The position numbers and the translations under genes are program-made. Positions 1 to 5,755 of a DNA stretch of 15,685 nucleotides are shown in pieces. Source of the DNA: Oscillospiraceae bacterium. Its GTDB lineage: Bacteria > Bacillota > Clostridia > Oscillospirales > Ruminococcaceae. The stretch covers positions 1 through 15,685 of the forward strand of contig JAQXNQ010000194.1 of the NCBI GenBank assembly GCA_029098085.1. The letters run 5' to 3'. Position 1 is the first letter of the stretch, and each line of letters opens with the position of its first letter. The notes below the pieces were generated by a model that was not told where the DNA came from, did no database searches, and saw only the letters and a program-made list of their open reading frames with translations.

Positions 1-515
1 GTACCCTCGTTGTAGCTCTCGCTTCTGGCGATCTCAGCGCCGCCCAGACGACCGGAAACGGTGGTCTTGATGCCCTTGGCGCCCAGTCTCATGGCACGGC
101 CGATGGACTGCTTCATGGCGCGGCGGAAGGAGATTCTTCTCTCCAGCTGAGAGGCGATGCTCTCGGCAACCAGCTGAGCGGACAGGTCGGGCTGCTTCAC
201 TTCAACGATGTTGATGTGAACGGTCTTGCCGATCATCTTCTCCAGCTGCTGACGGAGCTCGTTGATCTTGGCGCCGCCCTGGCCGATAACCATGCCGGGC
301 TTGGCGCAGTGGATGTGGATTCTGACTTTCTGCGCATCGCGTTCAATCTCGATGCGGGGGATGCCGGCGTCTTTCAGGCCCTTCTTGATGAAATTACGGA
401 CTTTGTAATCCTCAACCAGGGTATCGCCGAAAGCATTTTTCTCTGCAAACCAGCGGGAATCCCAATCTTTGATAACTCCTACACGAAAACCGTGCGGATT
501 TACTTTTTGGCCCAT
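1..515 (-). CDS. rpsC: 30S ribosomal protein S3 (partial, C-terminus beyond the window edge)
   Basis: The first 171 codons of S3 (uS3), a small-subunit head protein that lies at the mRNA entry channel and takes part in helicase activity there. The start MGQKVNPHGFRVG is the family signature. The type-2 KH domain is visible with its GQGG loop at about residues 78-81, inside GMVIGQGGAKI. The ATG is at 513-515, with an AGGAGGT ribosome-binding site at 521-527. It lies 22 nt downstream of rplV on the same strand, as expected in the S10 operon. No frameshift is seen in the visible part; the C-terminal domain lies outside the window. Confidence 0.97.
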   Translation of the reverse strand, partial: MGQKVNPHGFRVGVIKDWDSRWFAEKNAFGDTLVEDYKVRNFIKKGLKDAGIPRIEIERDAQKVRIHIHCAKPGMVIGQGGAKINELRQQLEKMIGKTVHINIVEVKQPDLSAQLVAESIASQLERRISFRRAMKQSIGRAMRLGAKGIKTTVSGRLGGAEIARSESYNEG

Positions 516-537
516 AGTTTACCTCCTCTTCCAGCTC

Positions 538-873
538 TTATTCCTTTTCCTTCAGGACAAGGGTAATGTGCGAAGTTCTCTTGAAAACATGGAAAGCACG
601 GCCCTGTGCGCGGGGTCTGATTCTCTTCATGATGGGACCGGGGCAGACATAGCACTCTGCCACATACAGGTTGTTCACGTCCATGCTGAAGTTGTGATCC
701 GCGTTGGCGACAGCCGATTTCAGAAGTTTCTCGAGGTACTCACAAGCAGCTTTGGGTGTATGTTTCAAAATCGCCATGGCGGTGGCAGTGTCCTTGCCTC
801 TGATCAGATCCAGGACGATCTGCACCTTTCTGGGAGCGATGCGAACATTTCTCAGGTAAGCTTTTGCTTCCAT
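538..873 (-). CDS. rplV: 50S ribosomal protein L22
   Basis: L22 (uL22), 111 aa, the usual family length. It binds 23S rRNA and its long beta-hairpin lines the nascent-peptide exit tunnel. The N-terminal globular part (RIAPRKVQIVLDLIRGK, residues 11-27) and the tunnel hairpin (about residues 80-100, PRAQGRAFHVFKRTSHI) match the family. From established knowledge, macrolide-resistance changes in other bacteria map to this hairpin; I see no deletion or insertion in it here. It lies 24 nt downstream of rpsS and 22 nt upstream of rpsC, inside the S10 operon. Confidence 0.98.
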   Translation of the reverse strand: MEAKAYLRNVRIAPRKVQIVLDLIRGKDTATAMAILKHTPKAACEYLEKLLKSAVANADHNFSMDVNNLYVAECYVCPGPIMKRIRPRAQGRAFHVFKRTSHITLVLKEKE

Positions 874-897
874 CTTAAAATTCCTCCTTTCGGCTTA

Positions 898-1179
898 TTA
901 CTTTCCGTTGTTCGATGTCTTGGAACCGGCGTGGCCCTTAAAGGTTCTGGTGGGGGCGAACTCACCCAGCTTGTGGCCGACCATGTCCTCAGTAACATAA
1001 ACCGGAACGTGTTTCTTGCCGTCGTGCACGGCAAAGGTGTGTCCCACGAATTCGGGGAAAATCGTAGAAGCTCTGCTCCAGGTCTTGACAACCTTCTTTT
1101 CGCCGGCGGCGTTCATGGCTTCCACTCTCTTAAACAGGGCTTCCTGTACGAAAGGGCCCTTCTTAATGCTTCTTCCCAT
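898..1179 (-). CDS. rpsS: 30S ribosomal protein S19
   Basis: S19 (uS19), 93 aa, normal length. It sits in the small-subunit head, contacts S13 and takes part in the inter-subunit bridge. MGRSIKKGPFV at the N-terminus and HKLGEFAPTRTFKGH near the C-terminus are diagnostic. The common TWSRRSTI motif reads TWSRASTI here, a mild substitution. It lies between rplB (22-nt gap) and rplV (24-nt gap) in the standard operon order. Confidence 0.98.
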   Translation of the reverse strand: MGRSIKKGPFVQEALFKRVEAMNAAGEKKVVKTWSRASTIFPEFVGHTFAVHDGKKHVPVYVTEDMVGHKLGEFAPTRTFKGHAGSKTSNNGK

Positions 1180-1201
1180 GGATCATCTGCCTCCTTTCAG
1201 A

Positions 1202-2035
1202 TTACTTGGCGTTTCTGCGTTTCACGATAAATTTATCGGAGCGATGATGTTTCTTGCGGGTCTTGTAGCCCAGAGTAGGCTGACCCCAGGGAGAAACAGG
1301 TCCGGGACGGCCGATGGGGGACTTGCCTTCGCCGCCGCCGTGAGGATGGTCGCAGGGGTTCATGACGGAACCGCGGACGGTGGGTCTCCAGCCCATGTGA
1401 CGTTTGCGGCCGGCTTTACCGATGGACACGTTCTCGTGGTCGATGTTGCTGACCTGGCCGATGGAGGCCTTGCACTGGGCGGGGATGTTTCTCAGCTCGC
1501 CGGAGGGCAGTCTCACCAGAGCGTACTCGCCTTCCTTGGCCATCAGCTGAGCCATGTTGCCAGCTGCACGGGTCAGCTGAGCGCCCTTGCCGGGATACAG
1601 CTCAATGGCGTAGATGAAGGTACCGACGGGGATGTTGGCCATGGGCAGGGTGTTGCCGGGCTTAATATCGGCATCGGCGCCGCTTCTGACGGTGTCGCCG
1701 ACCTTCAGGCCGTGAGGAGCCAGAATGTAGCGTTTCTCGCCGTCCTCATACTGGATGAGGGCGATGAAAGCGGAGCGGTTGGGATCGTACTCCAGGGTCA
1801 GGACCTTGGCGTCCATATCCACCTTGTCCCGCTTGAAATCGATCATGCGGTACTTGGTTCTGTTTCCGCCGCCGTGATGACGGACGGTGATGCGGCCGTA
1901 GCTGTTTCTGCCGGCAGTCTTCTTCATGGGCTCGAGAAGGCTTCTCTCGGGGGCCACTTTAGACAGGCTGGAGTAATCAGTTACGGTCATCTGACGTCTA
2001 CCGGGGGTGGTAGGCTTGTATGACTTAATCGCCAT
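1202..2035 (-). CDS. rplB: 50S ribosomal protein L2
   Basis: L2 (uL2), 277 aa, full length. It is one of the primary 23S rRNA binders and is needed for subunit association and peptidyl-transferase function. It starts MAIKSYKPTTPGRRQMT and contains the highly conserved C-terminal segment NPCDHPHGGGEGKSPIGR, including the conserved histidine region linked to peptidyl transfer in the family, followed by a basic tail. It is separated from the upstream rplW by an unusually long spacer for this operon (2036-2149) holding three hairpins. Confidence 0.98.
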   Translation of the reverse strand: MAIKSYKPTTPGRRQMTVTDYSSLSKVAPERSLLEPMKKTAGRNSYGRITVRHHGGGNRTKYRMIDFKRDKVDMDAKVLTLEYDPNRSAFIALIQYEDGEKRYILAPHGLKVGDTVRSGADADIKPGNTLPMANIPVGTFIYAIELYPGKGAQLTRAAGNMAQLMAKEGEYALVRLPSGELRNIPAQCKASIGQVSNIDHENVSIGKAGRKRHMGWRPTVRGSVMNPCDHPHGGGEGKSPIGRPGPVSPWGQPTLGYKTRKKHHRSDKFIVKRRNAK

Positions 2036-2062
2036 GATATTTCACTCTCCTGTTTTGGTTTA

Positions 2063-2135
2063 GCGAGGGATCCGGCTTCCGATCCCCCATACATCACCCG
2101 GGATTTTTACATCCCGCATCCGGACTGTCCGGATG
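2063..2135 (-). other. Three tandem hairpins in the rplW-rplB spacer
   Basis: The spacer of about 115 nt between L23 and L2 holds three consecutive inverted repeats: GGGATC 2067-2072 with GATCCC 2081-2086; CGGGAT 2099-2104 with ATCCCG 2111-2116 (6-nt loop); and an 8-bp perfect stem CATCCGGA 2117-2124 with TCCGGATG 2128-2135 (3-nt loop). None is followed on the transcribed strand by a T-run, so these are not ordinary intrinsic terminators. CCCGG at 2097-2101 could also pair with CCGGG at 2142-2146, giving an alternative fold. Possible roles are RNA processing, mRNA stability or a protein-binding site; the function is unknown. Confidence 0.7.
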
Positions 2136-2149
2136 TCTGAACCGGGCTA

Positions 2150-2443
2150 TCAGATCATGCCTTCGAAGAATTCGATGGTCTTGGAGCCTTCGGCCAGGGT
2201 CACAATAGCCTTTTTCCAATCGGGACGGTAGCCTTCGTTGCGGCCCATTCTCTTGAAGCGGCCCTTCACGCTGACGGTGTTGACCTTGGCTACATCTACG
2301 CTGAACAGCTCTTCCACTGCCTTGGCGATCTCGATCTTGTTCGCATCGTTGGCGACTTTGAAGGTGTACTTTCTCTCAGCAACACCGCTCATGGATTTCT
2401 CCGTGATGACGGGGGCGAGAATGATATCCTGAGCCTTTTTCAT
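2150..2443 (-). CDS. rplW: 50S ribosomal protein L23
   Basis: L23 (uL23), 97 aa from ATG 2443. It sits at the exit-tunnel rim and is the docking site for trigger factor and SRP. KAQDIILAPVITEKSM at the N-terminus and the VNTVSVKGRFKRMGR segment are typical. The start is ambiguous. ATG at 2443 overlaps the rplD stop as TGATG; GTG at 2446 overlaps by four bases and adds one Met. The AGGAGG at 2454-2459 lies 10 nt from the ATG and 7 nt from the GTG. I prefer the ATG because MKKAQDIIL matches the family start. Translation is probably coupled to rplD. Confidence 0.96.
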   Translation of the reverse strand: MKKAQDIILAPVITEKSMSGVAERKYTFKVANDANKIEIAKAVEELFSVDVAKVNTVSVKGRFKRMGRNEGYRPDWKKAIVTLAEGSKTIEFFEGMI

Positions 2444-3066
2444 CACGCGTATACCTCCTCGATCTTAGCCACAGCGTCCTGCGAAACAATGAAGGTGTCG
2501 CAGTTGAGGACGTCGTAGACATTCAGGGTGTTGACACAGGCGGTCTTGACACCGGGGATATTGGCAGCGCTCTTGACGACCTTTTCATCCACTGCAGGCA
2601 GCACGATGAGGGCCTTCTTGGAAGCGCCCAGAGCCTTGAGCATGCCGACCATGGTCTTGGTCTTGAACTCGCTCATCTCGATTCTGTCCACAACGATCAG
2701 GGCGTTGTCCAGAACCTTGGAAGAGAAAGCAGACTTCAGAGCCAGTCTCTTGACCTTCTTGTTCAGGGCCAGTCTGTAGCTGCGGGGCTTGGGGCCGAGG
2801 GCGATGCCGCCGTGGGTCCACTGGGGAGCTCTGATGGAGCCCTGTCTCGCATGGCCGGTGCCCTTCTGTCTCCAGGGCTTGCGGCCGCCGCCTTTAACCT
2901 CGGTACGGGTGAGGGTGGACTGGGTGCCCTGGCGCTGATTGGCGAGGTACGCAACCACTGCCTGGTGCATAACCGCCGTGTTGGGTTCGATTCCGAAAAC
3001 GGCGTCGGACAGCTCCACAGAGGAAACTTCCTTGCCGGTCATATCAAATACAGAAACCTTAGGCAT
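2443..3066 (-). CDS. rplD: 50S ribosomal protein L4
   Basis: L4 (uL4), 207 aa, normal length. A globular domain is followed by an extended loop reaching the exit tunnel; the loop is clear at about residues 45-98 (TEVKGGGRKPWRQKGTG through HGGIALGPKPRSYR). In gamma-proteobacteria L4 also represses the S10 operon by binding its leader. Whether it does so in Clostridia is not something I can assert, but the structured rpsJ leader in this window makes the question relevant. It lies 17 nt downstream of rplC and its stop overlaps the start of rplW. Confidence 0.98.
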   Translation of the reverse strand: MPKVSVFDMTGKEVSSVELSDAVFGIEPNTAVMHQAVVAYLANQRQGTQSTLTRTEVKGGGRKPWRQKGTGHARQGSIRAPQWTHGGIALGPKPRSYRLALNKKVKRLALKSAFSSKVLDNALIVVDRIEMSEFKTKTMVGMLKALGASKKALIVLPAVDEKVVKSAANIPGVKTACVNTLNVYDVLNCDTFIVSQDAVAKIEEVYA

Positions 3067-3083
3067 TCTAATTCCTCCTTCCC

Positions 3084-3716
3084 TTAGGCTTTCTTGCTGT
3101 CGGTCAGGACAACCACGCCGCCTTTGGGGCCGGGGATTGCGCCTTTGATAGCAATCAGATTGTTCTCAGCGTCAACTTTGACGACTTCCAGATTCTGAAC
3201 GGTGACCCGCTCAGCGCCCATGTGGCCGGCCATGCCCTTGCCCTTGAAGATTCTGGAAGGGTCGGAGATGGCGCCCATGGAACCGGGCTGTCTGGCAACA
3301 GGGCCGGTACCGTGAGAAGCTCTCAGGGAAGCGTTGCCGTGCCGCTTGATGGCGCCGGCGTAGCCCTTGCCCTTGCTGGTGCCGCAGGCATCGATCATGT
3401 CGCCGCACTGGAAGGTGTCAGCCTTGATGATGTCGCCGACGCTGTAGCCGCTGCAGTCGTCCATTCTGAACTCTCTCAGAACTCTCTTGGCCGCCACATC
3501 GGCCTTTTCGAAATGGCCTTTCAGGGGCTTGGTCAGTTTCTGGGCCTTCACGTCGCCGTAGCCGAGCTGGATGGCATCGTAGCCGTCGTTCTGCACGGTC
3601 TTCTTCTGAACGACCACACAGGGACCGACTTCAACCACGGTAACGGGGATGACTTTTCCGCTTTCATCAAAGATCTGCGTCATGCCGATCTTCTTACCGA
3701 TGATTCCTTTTTTCAT
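3084..3716 (-). CDS. rplC: 50S ribosomal protein L3
   Basis: L3 (uL3), 210 aa. It is an early assembly protein of the large subunit whose extended loop approaches the peptidyl-transferase centre. MKKGIIGKKIGMTQIF at the N-terminus and SDPSRIFKGKGMAGHMG in the second half identify it. The central segment, which is typically HGS..HRAPGSIG in relatives, reads HGTGPVARQPGSMG. An AGGAGG site lies shortly upstream of the ATG. It is separated from rpsJ by about 105 nt containing two hairpins. Confidence 0.98.
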   Translation of the reverse strand: MKKGIIGKKIGMTQIFDESGKVIPVTVVEVGPCVVVQKKTVQNDGYDAIQLGYGDVKAQKLTKPLKGHFEKADVAAKRVLREFRMDDCSGYSVGDIIKADTFQCGDMIDACGTSKGKGYAGAIKRHGNASLRASHGTGPVARQPGSMGAISDPSRIFKGKGMAGHMGAERVTVQNLEVVKVDAENNLIAIKGAIPGPKGGVVVLTDSKKA

Positions 3717-3743
3717 CTTGTTTTCCTCCTGTTTAGGTTATTG

Positions 3744-3794
3744 GTTGGCTCTCGCCAACATGACCCCCATTGGTTCCTGGCGCAGGCCGGGAAC
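3744..3794 (-). other. Two hairpins in the rpsJ-rplC spacer
   Basis: The 3717-3821 spacer holds a 6-bp stem, GTTGGC 3744-3749 with GCCAAC 3754-3759, whose 4-nt loop reads GAGA on the transcribed strand. It also holds an 8-bp stem, GTTCCTGG 3773-3780 with CCGGGAAC 3787-3794 (one wobble pair, 6-nt loop). No T-run follows, so neither is a standard terminator. They may tune expression of L3 and later genes relative to S10, or be processing sites; this is inference. Confidence 0.65.
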
Positions 3795-3821
3795 TTGGCT
3801 TACACAGCGCTTTCAGAGATC

Positions 3822-4133
3822 TCAGCGGATGATCTCAATGTCCACGCCGGCGGGGAGCTCGAGACCCTGCAGAGCTTCGACGGTCTTGGCGGAAGGCCGG
3901 AGAACGTCAATCAGTCTCTTGTGGGTTCTCATCTCAAACTGCTCACGGCTGTCCTTGTATTTATGAACGGCGCGGAGGATGGTCACAACTTCCTTCTGGG
4001 TGGGCAGCGGGATGGGGCCGGCTACACGGGCACCGGTCTTCTTCGCGGCCTCCACGATCTTCGCGGCGGAAGCATCCACCAGAGTGGAATCGTAACCTTT
4101 CAGCTTGATTCTGAGTTTTTCATTGACTGCCAC
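3822..4133 (-). CDS. rpsJ: 30S ribosomal protein S10
   Basis: S10 (uS10), about 103 aa. It is part of the small-subunit head, a partner of NusG in transcription-translation coupling, and with NusB part of antitermination complexes. EKLRIKLKGYDSTLVDASA, GPIPLPT, HKYKDSREQFEMRTHKRLIDVL and LPAGVDIEI are family hallmarks. Start choice: the AGGAGG at 4142-4147 lies only 2 nt from ATG 4139 but 8 nt from the in-frame GTG at 4133. The GTG start gives MAVNEKLRIKLKG, close to the usual family start, so I prefer it; ATG 4139 would add two residues. A longer TTG reading from 4166 is unlikely. It is the first gene of the operon. Confidence 0.96.
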   Translation of the reverse strand: MAVNEKLRIKLKGYDSTLVDASAAKIVEAAKKTGARVAGPIPLPTQKEVVTILRAVHKYKDSREQFEMRTHKRLIDVLRPSAKTVEALQGLELPAGVDIEIIR

Positions 4134-4139
4134 TGTCAT

Positions 4140-4490
4140 CGCCTCCTGAAAATTTTGTGGGGACAAGACATTGTATCGAACACGTTTCCGTGTGTTCCGC
4201 GTCCGGACATTAAAAAATCGGAAATCCGACGCCCTTCGGCGTACGGTTTTCCGGGTCCGTACAGGGAACTACCACTGCCATGCTGGCATTGCACTTACAG
4301 CCTCAAAAGGCGCAGTATGCCGGACTTCGCCGCTGGAAACCCGCGCAGAAGCGCATGGTGGGCCCTCTTCGGACTTGTCCGTGGTATTCAATCATTGTCG
4401 CCCGGTTTGAAATCGGACATACTCGGCGGAAATTACCTGCTCAGGGCAGCAACCTCCCGCTTCATCGCATATCTGTTGCAGTCACGCAAG
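4140..4490 (-). ncRNA. Structured 5' leader of the S10 operon (candidate attenuator)
   Basis: About 350 nt between the predicted transcription start (near 4488) and rpsJ, with no convincing gene. From the 5' end of the RNA (all positions on the plus strand): a stem-loop closed by 4426-4431 with 4455-4460; several GTCCG/CGGAC segments that can pair in more than one way, including a small CGGA/TCCG hairpin near 4372; a TGCCA/TGGCA hairpin at 4276-4288; a GTACGG/CCGTAC stem (4241-4246 with 4257-4262); an overlapping terminator hairpin (4219-4253 with T-run 4212-4217); and a GAACAC/GTGTTC hairpin at 4178-4197 just before the ribosome-binding site. The GTACGG stem and the terminator share bases and cannot form together, the classic layout of a transcription attenuator. 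The ligand or effector is unknown. Confidence 0.65.
4212..4253 (-). terminator. Intrinsic terminator inside the rpsJ leader
   Basis: On the transcribed (minus) strand: CGGAAA pairs with TTTCCG (4248-4253 with 4219-4224), then one mismatch, CCG with CGG (4244-4246 with 4226-4228), a one-base bulge at 4243, and ACGCC with GGCGT (4238-4242 with 4229-4233). The tetraloop is GAAG. The RNA continues with A and six T residues (4212-4217). That is 14 paired positions and a proper U-tract, about 75 nt upstream of the S10 start, so it would cut off the whole operon if it formed. Confidence 0.75.
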
Positions 4491-4494
4491 ATTG

Positions 4495-4523
4495 ATTATA
4501 CCGTATGCGGCCGGGTTTGGCAA
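4495..4523 (-). promoter_or_regulatory. Sigma-A promoter of the S10 operon
   Basis: Minus-strand -35 TTGCCA at 4518-4523, a 17-bp spacer, and a perfect -10 TATAAT at 4495-4500. The stretch upstream of the -35 (about 4533-4560) is rich in A/T runs on both strands and resembles an UP element, as expected for a strongly expressed ribosomal operon. The predicted start is near 4488. Confidence 0.8.
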
Positions 4524-4618
4524 GGGATTTGCGACATAAAATTGTGAATTTTTTGTAAATCATTTCCTTGCACAAAACGCACATCCGCTTCTCTTTTTTT
4601 CTGTCAAAACAGACAATC

Positions 4619-4637
4619 CTTCCTTATATAAAGGAAG
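4619..4637. other. Hairpin at the edge of the repeat array
   Basis: CTTCCTT at 4619-4625 pairs with AAGGAAG at 4631-4637 across a 5-nt ATATA loop. It includes the 15-bp sequence (4618-4632) that recurs directly at the other end of the array (5050-5064). It could terminate rrf2 transcription, but no good T-run follows on the minus strand. Confidence 0.5.
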
Positions 4638-4647
4638 ACGCTCCATG

Positions 4648-5064
4648 CTCTCCCACCGAACTGCTCGCGACGATCCCTGTATCTGTGTACCGCCGGGCAG
4701 ACTCTCCCGCCGAACTGCTCGCGGCGATCCTTTACCTGCGCAGCAACCGGACAAGCTCTCTCACCAAACTGTTCGCGGCCTTCCTTATACCTGCGCACCA
4801 GCCGGACAAGCTCTCTCATCAAGCTGCTCGCGGCGATCCTTGTATCTGTGTACCGTCGGCAGGTTCTCCCGCCGAACTGCTCGTGGCGATCCCTGTATCT
4901 GTGTACCGCCGGGCAGACTCTCCCGCCGAACTGTTCGCAGCGATCCTTGCGTCTGTGCAGTACCGGGCAGGCTCTCCCTCCGAACTGTTCGCGGCGATCC
5001 TTGTACCTGTGCAGCAACCGGACAAGCTCTCCCGCCAAACTGCTCGCGGCCTTCCTTATATAAA
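4648..5064. repeat. Array of eight 54-bp degenerate tandem repeats
   Basis: Eight head-to-tail units begin at 4648, 4702, 4756, 4811, 4864, 4918, 4972 and 5027, giving unit lengths of 54, 54, 55, 53, 54, 54 and 55 bp plus a shortened last one. Each has a conserved half (CTCTCCCGCCGAACTGCTCG followed by CGGCGATCC) and a more variable half of two related kinds: one with GTATCTGTGTACCGCCGGGC and one with CCTGCGCAGCAACCGGACAAG-like sequence. The conserved half contains a short inverted repeat, for example CGCCG 4708-4712 with CGGCG 4722-4726. A perfect 15-bp direct repeat, CCTTCCTTATATAAA, lies at 4618-4632 and 5050-5064. Several frames on both strands stay open because the period is close to 18 codons and the units lack stops; I do not treat these as genes. 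It lies between rrf2 and the S10 promoter. Confidence 0.92.
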
Positions 5065-5080
5065 TATATAAATGCAAATC

Positions 5081-5518
5081 TCAGACGAAGGAATCGGACT
5101 GAGATTCTTTCCGGCGCTCCAGCAGATCTTGCAGGGTCACGCCGTCCACATACCGGTTGATCACATCCCGCAGGCCCTCCCAAAAAGCCAGCGTCATGCA
5201 GTCCTCCTGACGGGCGCACTGATTGGGACAGTCCTCCAGACAGGCCACCGGCGCCAGATTGCCCTCGGTGATCCGCAGCACATCCCCCACCCGGTATTCC
5301 TCCGGCCGCCGGGTCAGCCGGTAGCCACCCTGAGCGCCCCGGACGCTTTTGAGCAGCCCCGCCCGGGACAGTTGGGTCACAATCTGCTCCAGATATTTCA
5401 TCGAGACCTGCTGCCGCATGGACACGTCCTTCAGCGACACGCAGCCGCCGTCCTCTCCGTACTGTGCAATATCCAGCATCAGCCGCAGCGCATACCGGCC
5501 CTTGGTCGAGATTTTCAT
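5081..5518 (-). CDS. Rrf2-family transcriptional regulator with cysteine cluster
   Basis: A 145-aa protein from ATG 5518, with GGAGGAA about 7 nt upstream; longer in-frame readings back to 5617 lack family similarity. MKISTKGRYALRLMLDIAQY is the classic Rrf2/IscR N-terminus. A winged helix covers about residues 1-70 with QGGYRL in the wing. Cysteines at 93, 97, 101 and 107 (CLEDC, CARQEDC) sit where IscR-type proteins bind a [2Fe-2S] cluster, though the spacing differs from E. coli IscR (X5, X5). It may sense Fe-S or sulfur status. No cysteine desulfurase or scaffold gene is adjacent; the divergent neighbour is a SulP anion transporter. The exact subtype (IscR-like or CymR-like) cannot be decided from the sequence. 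Confidence 0.92.
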   Translation of the reverse strand: MKISTKGRYALRLMLDIAQYGEDGGCVSLKDVSMRQQVSMKYLEQIVTQLSRAGLLKSVRGAQGGYRLTRRPEEYRVGDVLRITEGNLAPVACLEDCPNQCARQEDCMTLAFWEGLRDVINRYVDGVTLQDLLERRKESQSDSFV

Positions 5519-5588
5519 GTTGCTTCCTCCCCGACTTCTGTTTTCCCCCCGGCGCAGATCCGTCCGCCGGAACAGCTTATCCCCCATT

Positions 5589-5617
5589 ATTATACGATAG
5601 GATTGGTGGGAATTCAA
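5589..5617 (-). promoter_or_regulatory. Predicted promoter of the Rrf2 gene
   Basis: Minus-strand -35 TTGAAT at 5612-5617, a 17-bp spacer, and -10 TATAAT at 5589-5594, leaving a leader of about 65 nt before ATG 5518. The -10 is perfect; the -35 matches four of six. Confidence 0.6.
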
Positions 5618-5669
5618 CCGCTGTTTTCATGGAAGAAATAAAAGCCGCTTTTCATGTGGAGAAAAGTTC

Positions 5670-5682
5670 ATGAATGATTCAT
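5670..5682. promoter_or_regulatory. 13-bp palindrome next to the SulP -35 box
   Basis: ATGAATGATTCAT is a perfect dyad around a central G, ending 1 bp before the predicted -35 of the SulP promoter. It is a plausible operator for the divergent Rrf2 protein or another regulator; no binding evidence exists here. Confidence 0.4.
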
Positions 5683-5683
5683 A

Positions 5684-5712
5684 TAGTCAGCCGCATTCGT
5701 TTCTTATATAAT
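5684..5712 (+). promoter_or_regulatory. Predicted promoter of the SulP transporter
   Basis: -35 TAGTCA at 5684-5689 (four of six), a 17-bp spacer, -10 TATAAT at 5707-5712. It lies about 45 bp upstream of the ATG. Confidence 0.55.
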
Positions 5713-5755
5713 AAAAAGCAGAATGTATAAACCAATCGAATGAGGATGTGACCTG

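Noticed and set aside
1016..2023. 335-codon plus-strand frame over rplB and rpsS
   Set aside because: Shadow of two certain ribosomal protein genes on the other strand.
4134..4166. Longer S10 reading from TTG 4166
   Set aside because: It would put the ribosome-binding site inside the gene and adds residues not found in S10.
3222..4547. 441-codon plus-strand frame over rplC, rpsJ and the leader
   Set aside because: It crosses two certain genes and a structured leader and shows no protein-family features.
4648..5064. CRISPR-like look of the array (about 30 conserved plus 24 variable bases)
   Set aside because: The 'spacers' are similar to each other and fall into two classes, the 'repeats' are degenerate, and no cas genes are present.
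4604..5160. Open reading frames of 144-171 codons on both strands across the repeat array
   Set aside because: They arise from a stop-free unit of about 18 codons; several frames on both strands are open at once, with no consistent ribosome-binding site and no recognisable family.
5519..5617. N-terminal extension of the Rrf2 protein to 5617
   Set aside because: The family starts at MKISTKGRYAL (ATG 5518), which has its own ribosome-binding site, and the predicted promoter overlaps the extension.
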